Positions 1 to 11,028 of a stretch of DNA of 64,000 bases are shown here, in pieces. The notes below the pieces were generated by a model. That model worked only from the letters and a program-made list of their open reading frames with translations, was not told where the DNA came from and did no database searches. Source of the DNA: Adenanthera pavonina (lineage: Eukaryota > Streptophyta > Magnoliopsida > Fabales > Fabaceae); assembly GCA_026686845.1 (NCBI GenBank), contig JAIVEN010000012.1:6760501-6824500 (forward strand), in the 5' to 3' direction. How positions within the stretch are numbered: position 1 is the stretch's first letter; each line of letters begins with the position of its first letter. The translations under genes and the position numbers were made by a program.

Positions 1-604
1 GGGTAACGTCTCTAATGGCTAGATCTTGTCTCTAATGTATAGTTAAGAGATAAATCTACAAAGAGAACTTCATTTGAAGTTGTGGGTAACAATTTTACAT
101 TGCATATACTGAAACTCTGTCAAATTCTTAAGTCAAAGTCTCTTACTCTCACATCATTCTTCTGCACTTCAACTTTTATATGCACTCTAAATTAGAGAGT
201 TCATTCATTTTAATCAATCTTATCTTCATCTGGAAGAAAGATTTTCTTGTGAGGGGATATCACGAAGGATTTGGGAAGCACTTAGCTAGAGTACAAAGAG
301 TGAGATTGTAAGCTCTAAGAATAGAGCATCAAGTTGTACTGAGGCAATTACAAGAAGCCCACTGAATTCTTGCAAGATAGTGGAAAATCTCAAGTGGTGA
401 CTTGGGGATTGGACGTAGGTCAAGATTGATAGACCGAAGTAGGATAAACATCTATGTCTTCCCTTCTCTTTTATTGCTCTTATCTTGTTATTCCTTTATA
501 CTCTATTTTTGCTATCATTTTTGCTTTCATTACTTTCTTGACTTTTGCAGAAAATTTTAATCTTCCCAATTCACCCCCCTCTTGGGAAGCCAGCATATCT
601 AACA
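1..604 (+). mobile_element. 3' part of a Sirevirus family-A LTR (L1)
   Basis: This stretch matches the last 600 bases of the complete LTRs at 17,381-18,979, 26,461-28,114 and 52,731-54,317. Shared marks are the gaagaaagattttcttgtgagg block near 230, the aatctcaagtggtgacttg block near 390, and the terminal CACCCCCCTCTTGGGAAGCC followed by TCTAACA ending at 604. No primer binding site follows. The next base resumes the gag frame of element B, so this looks like a solo LTR or 3' LTR inserted into B's gag. Its 5' end lies outside the window, so the duplication cannot be checked. Confidence 0.85.
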
Positions 605-2315
605 CACATGACTCTAACTAAACTTACATGAGGTGAGGATATGCTAAAAGTGTTACTGGGAAACCAGGTTATAAGTCAAAGCAAAACTCGTCGAGGATAT
701 GACCCATGTGCAGTTAAGGAGAAACTGAAAATTAAGAAGCAAAATCTTTACCTGAGAAATTTTGTGCATTCTAACATTAAACCAGCTCAGAGCATAGAGT
801 CATTCTTTGCTCCTACAAGCCAAATGGATAGATACTATCATCATTATTTAAGACATGTATCTCTTTCCTCTAGCCCTTTCTCGACTTGTCACTTCTGAAA
901 CAAGAAAGGTCATATGTCCTCCACAGCTATATACAGGAAGGAAGGATATGGCAATAGGATGAAATGGGTTCCCAAGGATTCCTCTACTAACAAGAAAGGA
1001 CCCAAGCAAATATGGGTACCTAAGAGAAAGAACTGAAATTTATTTTGCAGGTTTCTCTCAAAGCAAAGAAAAGTAACAAATGGTACATGGACAATGCTTG
1101 TTCGAGACACATGACTGGAGATAAAGAAAAATTTATTGTACTGAGAGACAAGAAAGGAGGAAAGGTTACTTTCTGTGGTAACCAATCCAGCAAGATAGTT
1201 GGGATTGAAATTGTTGGTAGAAACCCAAAAACATCAATTGAAGAAGTTTTGTTCATGATAGAACTCAATCACAACTTATTAAGTGTAAGCCAAACTTGTG
1301 ATAGAGGCAACTGAGTTCTGTTTGATTCCAACTACTACCTAGTCATCATAAAGAGTGACCACAAAGTTATTCTCAAGGCAAAAAGAGATGGTAACTGTTA
1401 CACTATTGATTTAGGTAAATTATCTGCCGTAAACTCAATATGTTTAATTAGTGAAAATGATGATAGTTGGCTATGGCATAGGAGACTAGCACATGTTAGC
1501 ATGCATCATTTAAACGAACTCATTAAGAATGAACTTGTTCTTGAATTACCCATCATTAAGTTTGGAAAGGATAGAGAATGTGATGCTTGCCTTAAAGGGA
1601 AATAAACAAAGTCCTTATTAAAAACCAAAAACAATATTTTTACAACTAGACTACTGCAATTGCTTCACATGGATTTAATAGGTCGTAATCATACTAAGAG
1701 TATTGGTGGTAGCTTGTATATACTTGTTGTAGTAGATGATTACTTTAGATTTACCTAGACAATATTTTTTCCCTCTAAATATAAAACATATGATGATTTT
1801 CTGATCTTAGCTAAGAAAATCCAAAATGTGAAGAGTTGTTCTATTGTATGTATTAGAACAGATCATGGTGGAGAATTTGGAAATGCCAAATTTGCTAATT
1901 ACTGCAATGAGAAAGGAGTAGAGCACAACTTCTCAACATCAAAAACACCTCAACAAAATGGAGTTATGGAGAGAAAGAATAAAGTACTGGAAGAAATGGC
2001 CCGTACAATATCAAATAAAAAAGGATTGCCTAAGTAATTCTAGGCTGATGCAATAAGTAGTGCATGCTACTTGATGAATAGAGTATACATCAGACTCATA
2101 CTAGGCAAGACTCCATATCAGTTGTACAAAGGAAGGAAGCCCATACTCTCTCATCTTCATGTCTTTGGATGCACTTGCTATATCCACAACAACAACAAAG
2201 ACAAACCTGGGTAAGTTTGATGCCAAATCTGATGAAGGTATATTTTTTGGCTACTCAAATAGGAGTAAAGCTTAAAGATTTTTCAATAAAAAGACTAGAA
2301 CTATAGAAGAATTTG
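605..2315 (+). pseudogene. Copia element B: gag tail, protease and integrase (broken)
   Basis: The order is a Ty1/copia polyprotein: gag C-terminus (605-1036), protease, GAG-pre-integrase, integrase core. The gag tail includes a degraded CCHC knuckle (CHF-stop-NKKGHMSS near 886-925) and aligns with element C at 55,690-56,050. The protease active site reads WYMDNACSRHMTGD (about 1081-1122). The integrase shows HMDLIG (about 1667), TDHGGEF (about 1858) and the acidic ERKN segment (about 1970). Stops occur in the knuckle, near 1604, near 1757 and near 2035. The frame ends at 2315 (TIEEF) where the gypsy LTR begins. It would encode capsid, polyprotein processing and DNA integration, but cannot be translated through as it stands. 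Confidence 0.9.
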
Positions 2316-4567
2316 TGTAACACCCTACCTCTTGACACCTCCAGACTTGACCAAAAACTTCAAAACCTAACCAAACACAACCCGAATAACTCCATATAAC
2401 TTTCTAAAACTTCAAAATAGCGGAAATGACCCCAAAAACACCAGAAACTAGGCTGGGGTTGCGGCCGCTACAATACCGCCGTGGCTCCGACCTCCCCTAT
2501 TTTACACTTGCTTCGGCCTCCACTGGCGTCACGGCCTGGACTCTGGAGCCACGGTGCCCCATGCAGATGTTCTATATCAGCAACTTCCATACACCTAGGT
2601 GAACTTCCGATGCGCATAACATTATGCTCCGACCTCCGATTGACTTGATTCCAACTCCTACAAGTCAATGTTGTCCCAATCTAGCCATAGACACTAATTT
2701 CACCTCAAACCAACTCCGTATGGAGATTCTAGACCCTCGACACCATTTTGACCACTTATTGACCAAAACTCACCACTAACTACCTCTAATTGCCACCAAA
2801 GGCAACTGGTCGCTCAGAGACCAATCATAAGGGTCCAAAATCCCCAAACCAACTTGTCCAAGAGGTTTCACCTCAAAGGAACCACTCCTCTGAGATTTGA
2901 CCCCCTTGAATCCCTTTTGACAAAATAGGCTGCAGGCCCTAAAACACACCAATCAGTCCCAATTCCAACGTTCATCATACATAGCACATACCCATAACAT
3001 ACACAGCCATATACATTCATCCATAGCAATTCTTATCAATGTCATACATTCATTACAAAACCTTCTATCCTACTTGGCACAAGATACATAATCCAAAATA
3101 CACAAACTACATAGACCTAGTATTCCCACATTCGCTGCTACTCTGTCGGCTTCTCTGGACTAGTGTCAGAACCTTCACCTGAAAGGTTAGTTCATGGGAG
3201 AGAGGTGTGAGATGATGTCTCAGTAACTGGGGACAACCACACATATAAATATACATATATCTCATACAACTCATGAATGCAATATGAAATGAATGAAATG
3301 CATATCTCCCTCATAGGGATCCCATCCTTATCCTCCCTAACATATATAATCCATCCTTATCCTCTCAAACATGTATAATCCATCCTTATCCTCTCTAACA
3401 TATATATATTTCCATCCTTATCCTCCCTATCATATATATATCATCATACATAATATCGTCATCACATCATCACCAGCCCTTCCACCATATATCACAGTCT
3501 CACAATGTCATGTGGTGATACTCATGTATCATCATATCATCATCATAATGTCATGTATGCATCATGTCATATCATATCAATGTCATCATCACATTTCTCA
3601 TCATCATAATCATAATCATCATCTAACTGTGCACATACCATGATATATAAAAACAGTACACACAAACACATTAATATCATGGTATGAAAGAAACATGCAT
3701 ATATATACACAACTATATGTACTATCATACAATATCAACAATACAATATAAACAAACACCCGGTTACCCAAGTTGTCATTACCACGCTCACACGAGTTCT
3801 ACACGCTTTCTTGAACGCCAATCCCATGAGTATCCAAACAACCTTATAATACCATAATTCTTCAATCAACACAATATACCAATACTCAAACATCACAATT
3901 CAGCCACTTTAGGCCTAACTCAAGGTTCTAACACCCCTTTCATACATCATTAAACTGCTAGGAACCATTCAAACATCACGCAAATTCCATACAACTCAGA
4001 TTCCTCATACTATCAACCAAGAACAACCTAAGGTTAAGCTTTAAACACATATAATCCCTTCAAAATTCACACCTAAGCAACAAGAACACCACAACACACT
4101 TCATTAACCCCATTTCATCCATTTTAATCGGTGAATTTCATCCCAAACCGGAAATCCAGACATATAACCAAAAAACCCCAAATTTCAACCAAAGAAAATG
4201 GAAAGGGAGGAGTAAAAATCACTTACCAACTTGAATCCAAGCTCTTAAGGTCTGAAAATCACTCCAAATAGCAAAATCTAGCAAGCCCTAGTAGAGCTCC
4301 ATCAGTTCTCCTTTATTTTCTTTCTTTCTGATCGTCCAAAATTATCCGGATTTAAACAAAAATCCCAAATCTCACCGTGGCTCCAAACATCTTGCTACAA
4401 CGCCACCTCATTCAGCCATAAACACGCCACTGGACATGCTCTCACCACGGTGGCTTTGCTTCTTGCCACAGCATAGAGCTCTTTTAGACTTTACTTGAAC
4501 CTTCCTCAATCCTGATTTCCTCCGGTCCTACACACTATGCCAAAACAAAGTCATAAGGGGTGTTACA
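2316..4567 (-). repeat. 3' LTR of the nested Tekay-like element
   Basis: On the minus strand the LTR opens TGTAACACCCC at 4567 and closes GGTGTTACA at 2316, a TG...CA terminus, length about 2252. A polypurine tract lies directly upstream at 4568-4580. The middle holds a short tandem repeat (about 3310-3440, ATCCTTATCCTCCCTAACAT-type unit repeated about four times) and an ATCATC-rich tract (3440-3640). GC-rich blocks at 2440-2600 and 4370-4470 stand out from the AT-rich surroundings. Confidence 0.85.
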
Positions 4568-4580
4568 CTCTCTCCTTCTT
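4568..4580 (-). other. Polypurine tract of the Tekay-like element
   Basis: The minus strand reads AAGAAGGAGAGAG immediately before the LTR start TGTAACACC. This is the plus-strand DNA priming site expected next to a 3' LTR. Confidence 0.75.
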
Positions 4581-4642
4581 ATAAAAATTTCGTCCTCAAA
4601 ATTTCAACTCTTACCTCAAGCAAAGATCTTGGGGTACTTCCT

Positions 4643-5950
4643 TCACATGGATTCTTCGGTCTTCCACATGATATCATTAGATGTCAAACCACTCCATAGG
4701 ACCTTTATCAACTTAATGGTCTTATTTCTCAATTGGTTCTCTTTTACATCAAGAATTTGCAATGGCATGACCTCAAAAGTCAAATCCTCTCGCACTTGAA
4801 CTACCTCATCATCAATTATATGAGATGGATTCGGATGATACTTCTTAAGTTGAGACACGTGGAAAACATCATGCAATCTAGCAAGACTAAGCGATAGCAC
4901 CACTCGATACGCTAGTAGCCCAATTCGCTCCAAAATCTGGTATGGACCCATATACAGTGGAGTGAGCTTCTTGGCTCAAATTGATCTTCCAACACCAGTA
5001 GTAGGAGTGACCTTCAAAAACACATGGTCTCCCACATCAAACTCCAATGGTATCCTCCTCCTGTCTGCATAACTCTTCTATCGACTTCGAGAAGTAAGAA
5101 GCTTTTGATGAATACTCTCTATTTGCCGAGAGGTTTAATCCATAATATCCGGGCCAAAAAGGCACCTTTCACCAAGTTTAACCAAACACAATGGTGACCT
5201 ACACTTTTTGCCATATAACGCTTCATACAGAGCCATTTGTAAACTCAAGTGGAAATTATTGTTGTAGGCAAATTCAACCAATGGCAGAAATTGATCCCAA
5301 TTGCCTTTGTTCTCTAGAATACATGCCCGCAGCAATCCTCCAAAGTCTGAATAGTCCTTTCATTCTACCCATCAGATTGAGGGTGATAAGCAGTATTGAA
5401 ACTTAACTTTATACCCATGGCCTTCTGAAGAGATTTCCAAAACCTGCATGTAAACATAGGATCTCTGTTTGGCACAATAATCATCGGGACTCCATGTAGC
5501 CTCACAACCTCATTCACATACAAGTGAGCTAACTTCTCCATCAAAATAGTTTCCTAAATTGAAAGGAAATAGGCTGACTTTGTCAACAGTTTAGAATGAC
5601 CTATATTCCATTGTGTCCTGAAGAGGATCTCGGTAATCCCATAATAAAATCCATGGAAACACTATCTCATTTCCACTCTGGGATCTCCAAAGATTGCATC
5701 ATACCAGCAGGTAATTGGTGCTCATTCTTTACCTTCTAATAGATCAAACATCTTGCCACATACTCTGCGATGTCCTTTTTCATACCTGGCTACCAATAAC
5801 CATGCTTCAGATCTTGGTACATCTTAGTGGTACCTGGGTGAATAGTATACCTGCTCTTATGAGCTTCCTCCAAAATAATTTCTTGTAACCCCGCAACATT
5901 TGGTACATAAATCTGACCACGATACCGGATGATACCATCCTCCAGAATAT
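4643..5950 (-). pseudogene. Gypsy integrase and C-terminal domain (broken)
   Basis: Reading leftwards from about 5950, the zinc-binding region shows HKSRYTIHPG and ARCLI (the last cysteine position is tyrosine followed by a stop). Next comes a degraded catalytic core (SMDFIMGLP near 5650). A readable block follows at 5335-5135 (WDQFLPLVEFAYNNNFH, ALYGKKCRSPL), then the C-terminal segment at 4951-4643 (GPYQILERIG, HDVFHVSQLKKYHPNP, IKVLW). These are the conserved landmarks of plant gypsy integrases. Several frameshifts and stops separate the blocks, so no functional enzyme is encoded. Confidence 0.85.
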
Positions 5951-5978
5951 CAAAGTCCTAGGTCCTTGCCATTTGAAT

Positions 5979-6440
5979 CTATTCTCGAATACCCAAAAGA
6001 TAGTCATCCTCCATCTGAGCATAGCAAATGTTCCTCAATAAATCATGTGATGCACTGATAGAACTCATTACTAGTACTCCAGGATGGACATTAATGGATA
6101 ACTTCATATCTCTCAGGCTTTCCAGTAACTGATGTTCCCTTATCATCATTGTGACCATATGGATTGACTTTCTATTCAATGCATCCACCACAACGTTGGC
6201 TTTCCTATGATGATACTTCAAAGCAAACTCATAGTCTACTAGGAACTCAACCCAACGCTTTTGCCTCATGTTCAACTCTTTCTGATCAAACAAGTACTTC
6301 AAACTCTTGTGATCACTGAACACCTCAAACTGAGCGCCATAGAGATAATACCTCCACAATTTCAAGGCAAACACTACAACTGCTAGCTCAAGGTCGTGAG
6401 TATGATAGTTCTCTTCATAAGGCCTCAACTACCTAGAAGC
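5979..6440 (-). pseudogene. Gypsy RNase H domain
   Basis: An open stretch of about 149 codons begins RPYEENYHTHDLELAVV and includes FSDHKSLKYLFDQKELNMRQ, the hallmarks of the retroelement RNase H domain that removes RNA from RNA:DNA hybrids. It continues into the RNase H-integrase linker. It is the longest open piece of this element. The upstream RT is frameshifted, so the domain is stranded. Confidence 0.9.
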
Positions 6441-7436
6441 ATACGCCACAACTCTGCCTTGCTGCATCAAAATATACCCTAGACCCAAATGAAAGGCTCT
6501 GTGTAAACAGTGAACGGCTCCAATGGGTTAGGGATAATGAGTACTAGGGTGGACATCAGACAAACCTTCAGCTCTTGGAATGCTCTCTCACACATGTTAT
6601 CCCAAATGAAAGATCGATCCTTACGGGTGAGTCTGGTCAATAGCATAACAAGCTGAGAGAATCCCTTAATGAACCTTCGGTAGTATCCAGCTAATCCTAG
6701 AAAAACTCTGAATTTCAGTCACCGATCGCGGTCTCTCCTAATTCAATGCCGCTTTAACTTTACTAAGGTCTACTACTACTCCTTCTACAGAAATCACATG
6801 ACCCAGGAATTTCACCTCCCGTAGCCAAAACTCGCATTTACTGAGCTTAGCATATAGTTGATGATCCTGCAATACTTGCAACATAATCTGAAGATAGAGC
6901 TCATGCTCTTCCTCACTCTTGGAGTAGATCTAAATGTCATCAATAAAAACTACCACAAATTTATCCAAAAATGGTTGAAACACCTTATTCATATAATCCA
7001 TGAAGATTGCTGGGGCATTGGTCAACCCGGAAAACATCACAAGAAACTCATAATGACCATATCAAGTTCAAAAAGCCATTTTAGGCATATCTTCAGCACG
7101 CACTCGCAATTGATGGTATCTTGACCTCAAATCGATTTTAGAGAGTATGGAGGCACCTGCCAACTAATCAATCAAGTCTTCAATCCTAGGCAAAGGATAT
7201 TTATTCTTGATCATCACTCGGTTCAGCTGCCTGTAATCAATGCACAATCTAAGGCTACTATCCTTCTTCTTGACAAACAACACTAGAGCTACCCAAGGCG
7301 AGACACTAGGTCTAATAAAACCCCTTTTTTAACAAATCCTCGATCTGCTTCTTGAGCTCTTTCTACTCAGATGGCGTCATTCGATATAGAGCCTTTGAAA
7401 TAGGACTTGTCCTGGGCACCAGATCGATGGAAAACT
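6441..7436 (-). pseudogene. Gypsy reverse transcriptase (broken)
   Basis: Minus-strand reading gives the fingers/palm landmarks in order: VDLAxVVDFSI-type N-terminal linker (7437-7380), the LCIDYRQLNR-like block (about 7230), then FVVVFIDDI (about 6940), the FIDD catalytic motif, followed by CEFWLREVKFLGHVIS (about 6800-6840). Stops and frame changes are frequent, including one immediately after FIDDI, so this is a fossil. Confidence 0.8.
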
Positions 7437-8010
7437 CTAGTTCTCGTGGGGTGACAAATTGGTAATCTCTAGAAACACATCGGGGAATTCATTCACAACC
7501 GGGTATCTTTCGACACTACCTTCCATATCCAGGTTCATAGAGAAGAAAACCAGAAACCCTTGATATCCTTTCCTCAAATATCTGTCAGCTTGGGCAAAGG
7601 ACAAACAAACATTTTCATCCCCTTCAACACTAGGGACATTTATCGGTAAAGACACAGCCTTCCGAGCATAGTCAAGAATGGCATTATTTACCTCCAACCA
7701 ATCCATCCCAATTATCACATCAATCTCTTACAACAACAAATAGATTAGATCCAGGCTAGTGCTTCGATATTCAAAATGAACCACACAATTCAAACAAGCT
7801 TAAGCAATTCTTAATGAAACTCCCATGGGTGTGGATACTGACAACTCAAAAGGCAACCCCATTGCCATAATACTTAATCTCTAAACATAATCAAAAGAAA
7901 TGAAGGAATGCAATGTACCTGAGTCAAACAAAGCATGAATAGAGAAGCTATTGAGTTTAAGTTTACCTCTAATCAGATTAGGCGCTGCATCCGCTTCCTG
8001 TCGATGATAG
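7437..8010 (-). pseudogene. Gypsy aspartic protease region
   Basis: The minus strand encodes ALFDSGTLHSFIS (about 7920), a DSG-type aspartic protease active site, and further on IIGMDWLEVNNAILDYARKAV (7718-7650), a standard plant gypsy protease landmark. An in-frame stop lies between the two. It sits between the gag knuckles and the RT as expected. Confidence 0.85.
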
Positions 8011-8028
8011 CAAAAACTCGTCTGGGCA

Positions 8029-8423
8029 TCATGGGCTTCCTCGTCGCATCATCACGCCTTGGCTCCCAACAATTTCATGACATATGACCAGGTCTCCCAC
8101 AATTATAACAAATCCAACACGGACAGTCACCATGGCTAAACCCGCATTTTGTGCACGGATTTGATGCACTACCTGCCCTATACTAAGGTGAAGTGGAGTT
8201 CCTTCCTGTATATTCACTCTGACTGGAACTCCCCCATTCAAAGCCCTCTCAATAAAAGGGTCATCTGCCAAACCGACCTCTATTGGATTGATCTCTACCA
8301 AACCTACCTATACCTCTACTATGGCGGCCTCTATTATGACGACCTCTTCCTCCGCTAGAACCTGTACTACCACCATTGCTACCACTACCTGAACTACTTC
8401 CTTTACTGATTCCTCCTGTAGGT
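8029..8423 (-). pseudogene. Gypsy gag C-terminus with zinc knuckles (truncated)
   Basis: One minus-strand frame gives CTKCGFSH...CPCW then CYNCGRPGHMS-stop-NC (about 8155-8070), a CCHC knuckle typical of Tekay-type gag. The sequence upstream (to 8423) is serine/glycine/arginine-rich, as gag linkers often are. It ends where copia B resumes, so the N-terminal two thirds of gag and the 5' LTR are missing. Confidence 0.75.
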
Positions 8424-10112
8424 CCTAGGTGAGAGTTAGTGCCTAAGAGATATCAATGATGGGTGAGTTATCCTAGGAATCATCCAGTTGATCAAGTTAT
8501 TGGGGATATTTGAGAGAGAGTTAAAACCAGAAGACAACTTAGAGATCAAGTGAATAATTGTGCATTTATCTCTCAAATTAGACCTAAGTGTACTAAAGAG
8601 GCTTTAACAGATGAATACTAAATTTTAGCTATGCAAGAAGAACTTAATTAGTTTGAAAGAAGTCTGGTTTGAGATTTACTGCCTAAGCCCAAGAACCACC
8701 CTATTATTAGAACTAAATAGGTTTTTAAGAACAAACTTGATGAATTGGGAACAATAATAAGGAATGAAGCTAGACTAGTGGCTAAAGGATATAATCAAGA
8801 AGAAGGCATTGATTTTGAGGAAAATTTTACTCCAATTGTAAGATAGGAAGTAATAAGGATTCTCTTAGCCTAGGCCTGCATAAAAGCTACTATGTTGTAT
8901 CAAATGGAAGTGAAAAGTACTTTTCTTAAAGGTTATATCATGGAAGAAGTTTATGTTGATCAACCTCCAGGTTTTGAGGACTCAACTAAACCAAATCATG
9001 TAAATAAACTGAAGAAAGCTCTATATGGCTTAAAACAGGCACCTAGAGCCTAGTATGAGAGACTGAGTAATTTTCTGATTGAAAAAGGTTTTAACGTTGG
9101 AAAAGTTGATACAACCTTGTTTACTAAAAGAGAAAATAAAGATTTACTTATTATACAAATTTATGTTGATGACATTATATTTGGTGCTACTAATGAGTCT
9201 TTATGCAAGAACTTTTCTAAGCTAATGCAAAGTGAATTTGAGGTGTCAATGATGGGTGAGCTGAACTTCTTCCTTGGATTGCAAATCAAACAATGTGATG
9301 ATGGCATCTTCCTCAATCAATCAAAGTATCTCAAGGAGCTACTAAAGAAGTTTGGAATGGAATATGCTAAACCCATGGGAACTCCTATGGCCTCTGCAAC
9401 TAAGTTTGACATGGATGAAAAAGGAAAAATCTTTGATATAACTTAATATAGGAGAATGATTGGTTCCTTGCTGTATTTGACTGCAAGCAAGCTTGACATC
9501 ATGTTTAGTGTTTGCATGTATGCTAGGTTCCAATCATGTCCCAAAGAGTCTCATGTAACAGCTGTGAAGAGGATTTTTAGATATTTGTTGGGAATATCAC
9601 ATATGAGACTTTGGTATCCAAAAGGCAAAAGAGAAGAGCTCATAAGTTATACAGATGCTAACTTTGTTGGATCAAAAACTAATAAAAAGAGCACAAGTAG
9701 AACTTGTCAGTTCTTAGGAGGCTCTCTAGTGTCATGGTTCAACAAAAAACATAATAGTGTAGCTCTCTCCATAGCAGAAGCTGAGTATCTTACAGCAGGT
9801 AGTTGCTGTGTACGAGTCCTTTGGATGAAGCAATAACTTGAAGACCTTGAGATTGGAATAAAGGAAATCCCAATAAGATATGATAATGAAAGTGCCATCA
9901 ACATCTCAAAGAATCCTATTATGCATTCAAGGACAAAACACATTGAAGTAAGACATCACTTCATAAGAGATCACGTTTTGAAAGGAGATGTCAAGTTGGA
10001 GTTTGTCCCTACTGAAGATCAGCTTGCTAACATTCTAACAAAGCCACTTGCAGAAGATAGACATGGTAAAATCAGAAGAGAATTGGGAATGGTAAATCCT
10101 AATGTGTTATAA
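8424..10112 (+). pseudogene. Copia element B: reverse transcriptase and RNase H
   Basis: B resumes with NHPVDQVIGDI, aligning with C at 57,650. RT landmarks are KARLVAKGYNQEEGIDFEE-like (about 8780), VDQPPGFED (about 8955), ALYGLKQAPRA (about 9020), and IYVDDIIFGATN (about 9160), the YVDD catalytic core. The connection and RNase H follow: FFLGLQIKQ, YRRMIGSLLYLT, SYTDANFVG, SWFNKKHNSVALS, AEAEYL, and the closing NILTKPL at 10,030-10,050. Stops interrupt near 8667, 8720, 9050, 9444 and 9836. The last 62 codons to 10,112 are open. Confidence 0.92.
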
Positions 10113-11028
10113 GTATTTTCCAAAATCTCTCTTTAGGCTATGATTCAATTGCTAATAATGCTAACTTAAGCATCATAGTATCTAGAAATTTGTTTTACAA
10201 GTACTTCTTGATTTGAAATAATGAAAATGTGATAAAATGAAGTACCATGCATGTTGAAATGAAGTTATGATGAAAAGAAAAGGCTTATGGGGATAACACA
10301 ATTATATGTAAGTGTTTATGAGTTTTTCAAATATGCTTATTCGCATAACCCCATAGCCTCATGCTGAAAATGAATTAATTTTTTGGTATGCATAGCCTCT
10401 ATGTTTGAGGTTATTTGAATAAGGTATGAAGCTTTTCATGAAAATGAAAGCTTATGTGAACCTCTGGTCTATGTGAAACTCGATTTTCGGATAAGGTCAT
10501 CACCTTATGCACATATAAGTTGCCTTGTTTTCTTCATTGTATGTGTATTGTGAAATTCGATTTCGGGATAACTTGCTTACCTTATCCGCATAACGTTATT
10601 CGCATAAGATGGCAAGGTTATCTAGATAACATATTGCTTGACAATTTTTTGTGTGCTTTTTGTGAAATTCCTTTTCATGATAACATGGGGTGCTTATTCG
10701 GATAACTCTTCTCTTCTCCTCTCTATCTCAACTTGGTTATGTGGAGAACCTAAGGACCTTATCTGCATAACTCAAGCAAATCGTGCCCCTACATATACTC
10801 TCTAAAGCTCGTTATTCATATATGCACATAACCTCAAGACTATATATAGGAATCTCTGATTTTCAGCAGTCTCTTGTGCGGAAAACCTAGCCCTATCCTA
10901 AAAACCTCCATTTGTACTCCACAAGCATTCCAAAATCTCCCAAGTTCCATTCTATTCCTAGAATTCAACCTACTTTTCGGCCTATTCAAAACCTCTTTCA
11001 CCATCCCAAATCATCTGGAATCACTACT
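10113..11028 (+). repeat. B pol-env spacer with GGTTAT/ATAACC palindromes
   Basis: This non-coding spacer separates pol from the env-like ORF. Between about 10,330 and 10,830 it repeats a short palindromic module of the form TTATNCGCATAA or GGATAAG...CTTAT. Clear copies lie at about 10,336, 10,488, 10,585, 10,600, 10,690, 10,755 and 10,815. The same module fills B's 3' LTR at 13,915-14,642. No gene is visible. Confidence 0.75.

Larger units (their letters stand above)
2316..8423 (-). mobile_element. Tekay/Del-like Ty3/gypsy element nested in B (5' LTR missing)
   Basis: Read on the minus strand from right to left it runs gag zinc knuckles, protease, RT, RNase H, integrase, integrase tail, polypurine tract, 3' LTR. 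The long LTR (2.25 kb) starting TGTAACACC, the tail with a degenerate RNKxIKxIKVLW chromodomain-like segment, and the GAGGACGAAATTTTTATAAG end before the polypurine tract fit the Tekay (Del) chromovirus lineage. That placement is inference from family resemblance. The right end stops inside gag at about 8423, where copia B resumes, so the 5' LTR and primer site are absent. About 200 bases of B (compare 57,427-57,630 in C) are also missing at the join. Confidence 0.85.

Noticed and set aside
4560..8358. Several plus-strand frames (for example 4,560-4,799, 6,858-7,124, 8,149-8,358)
   Set aside because: All lie opposite the minus-strand gypsy polyprotein and show no family motif.
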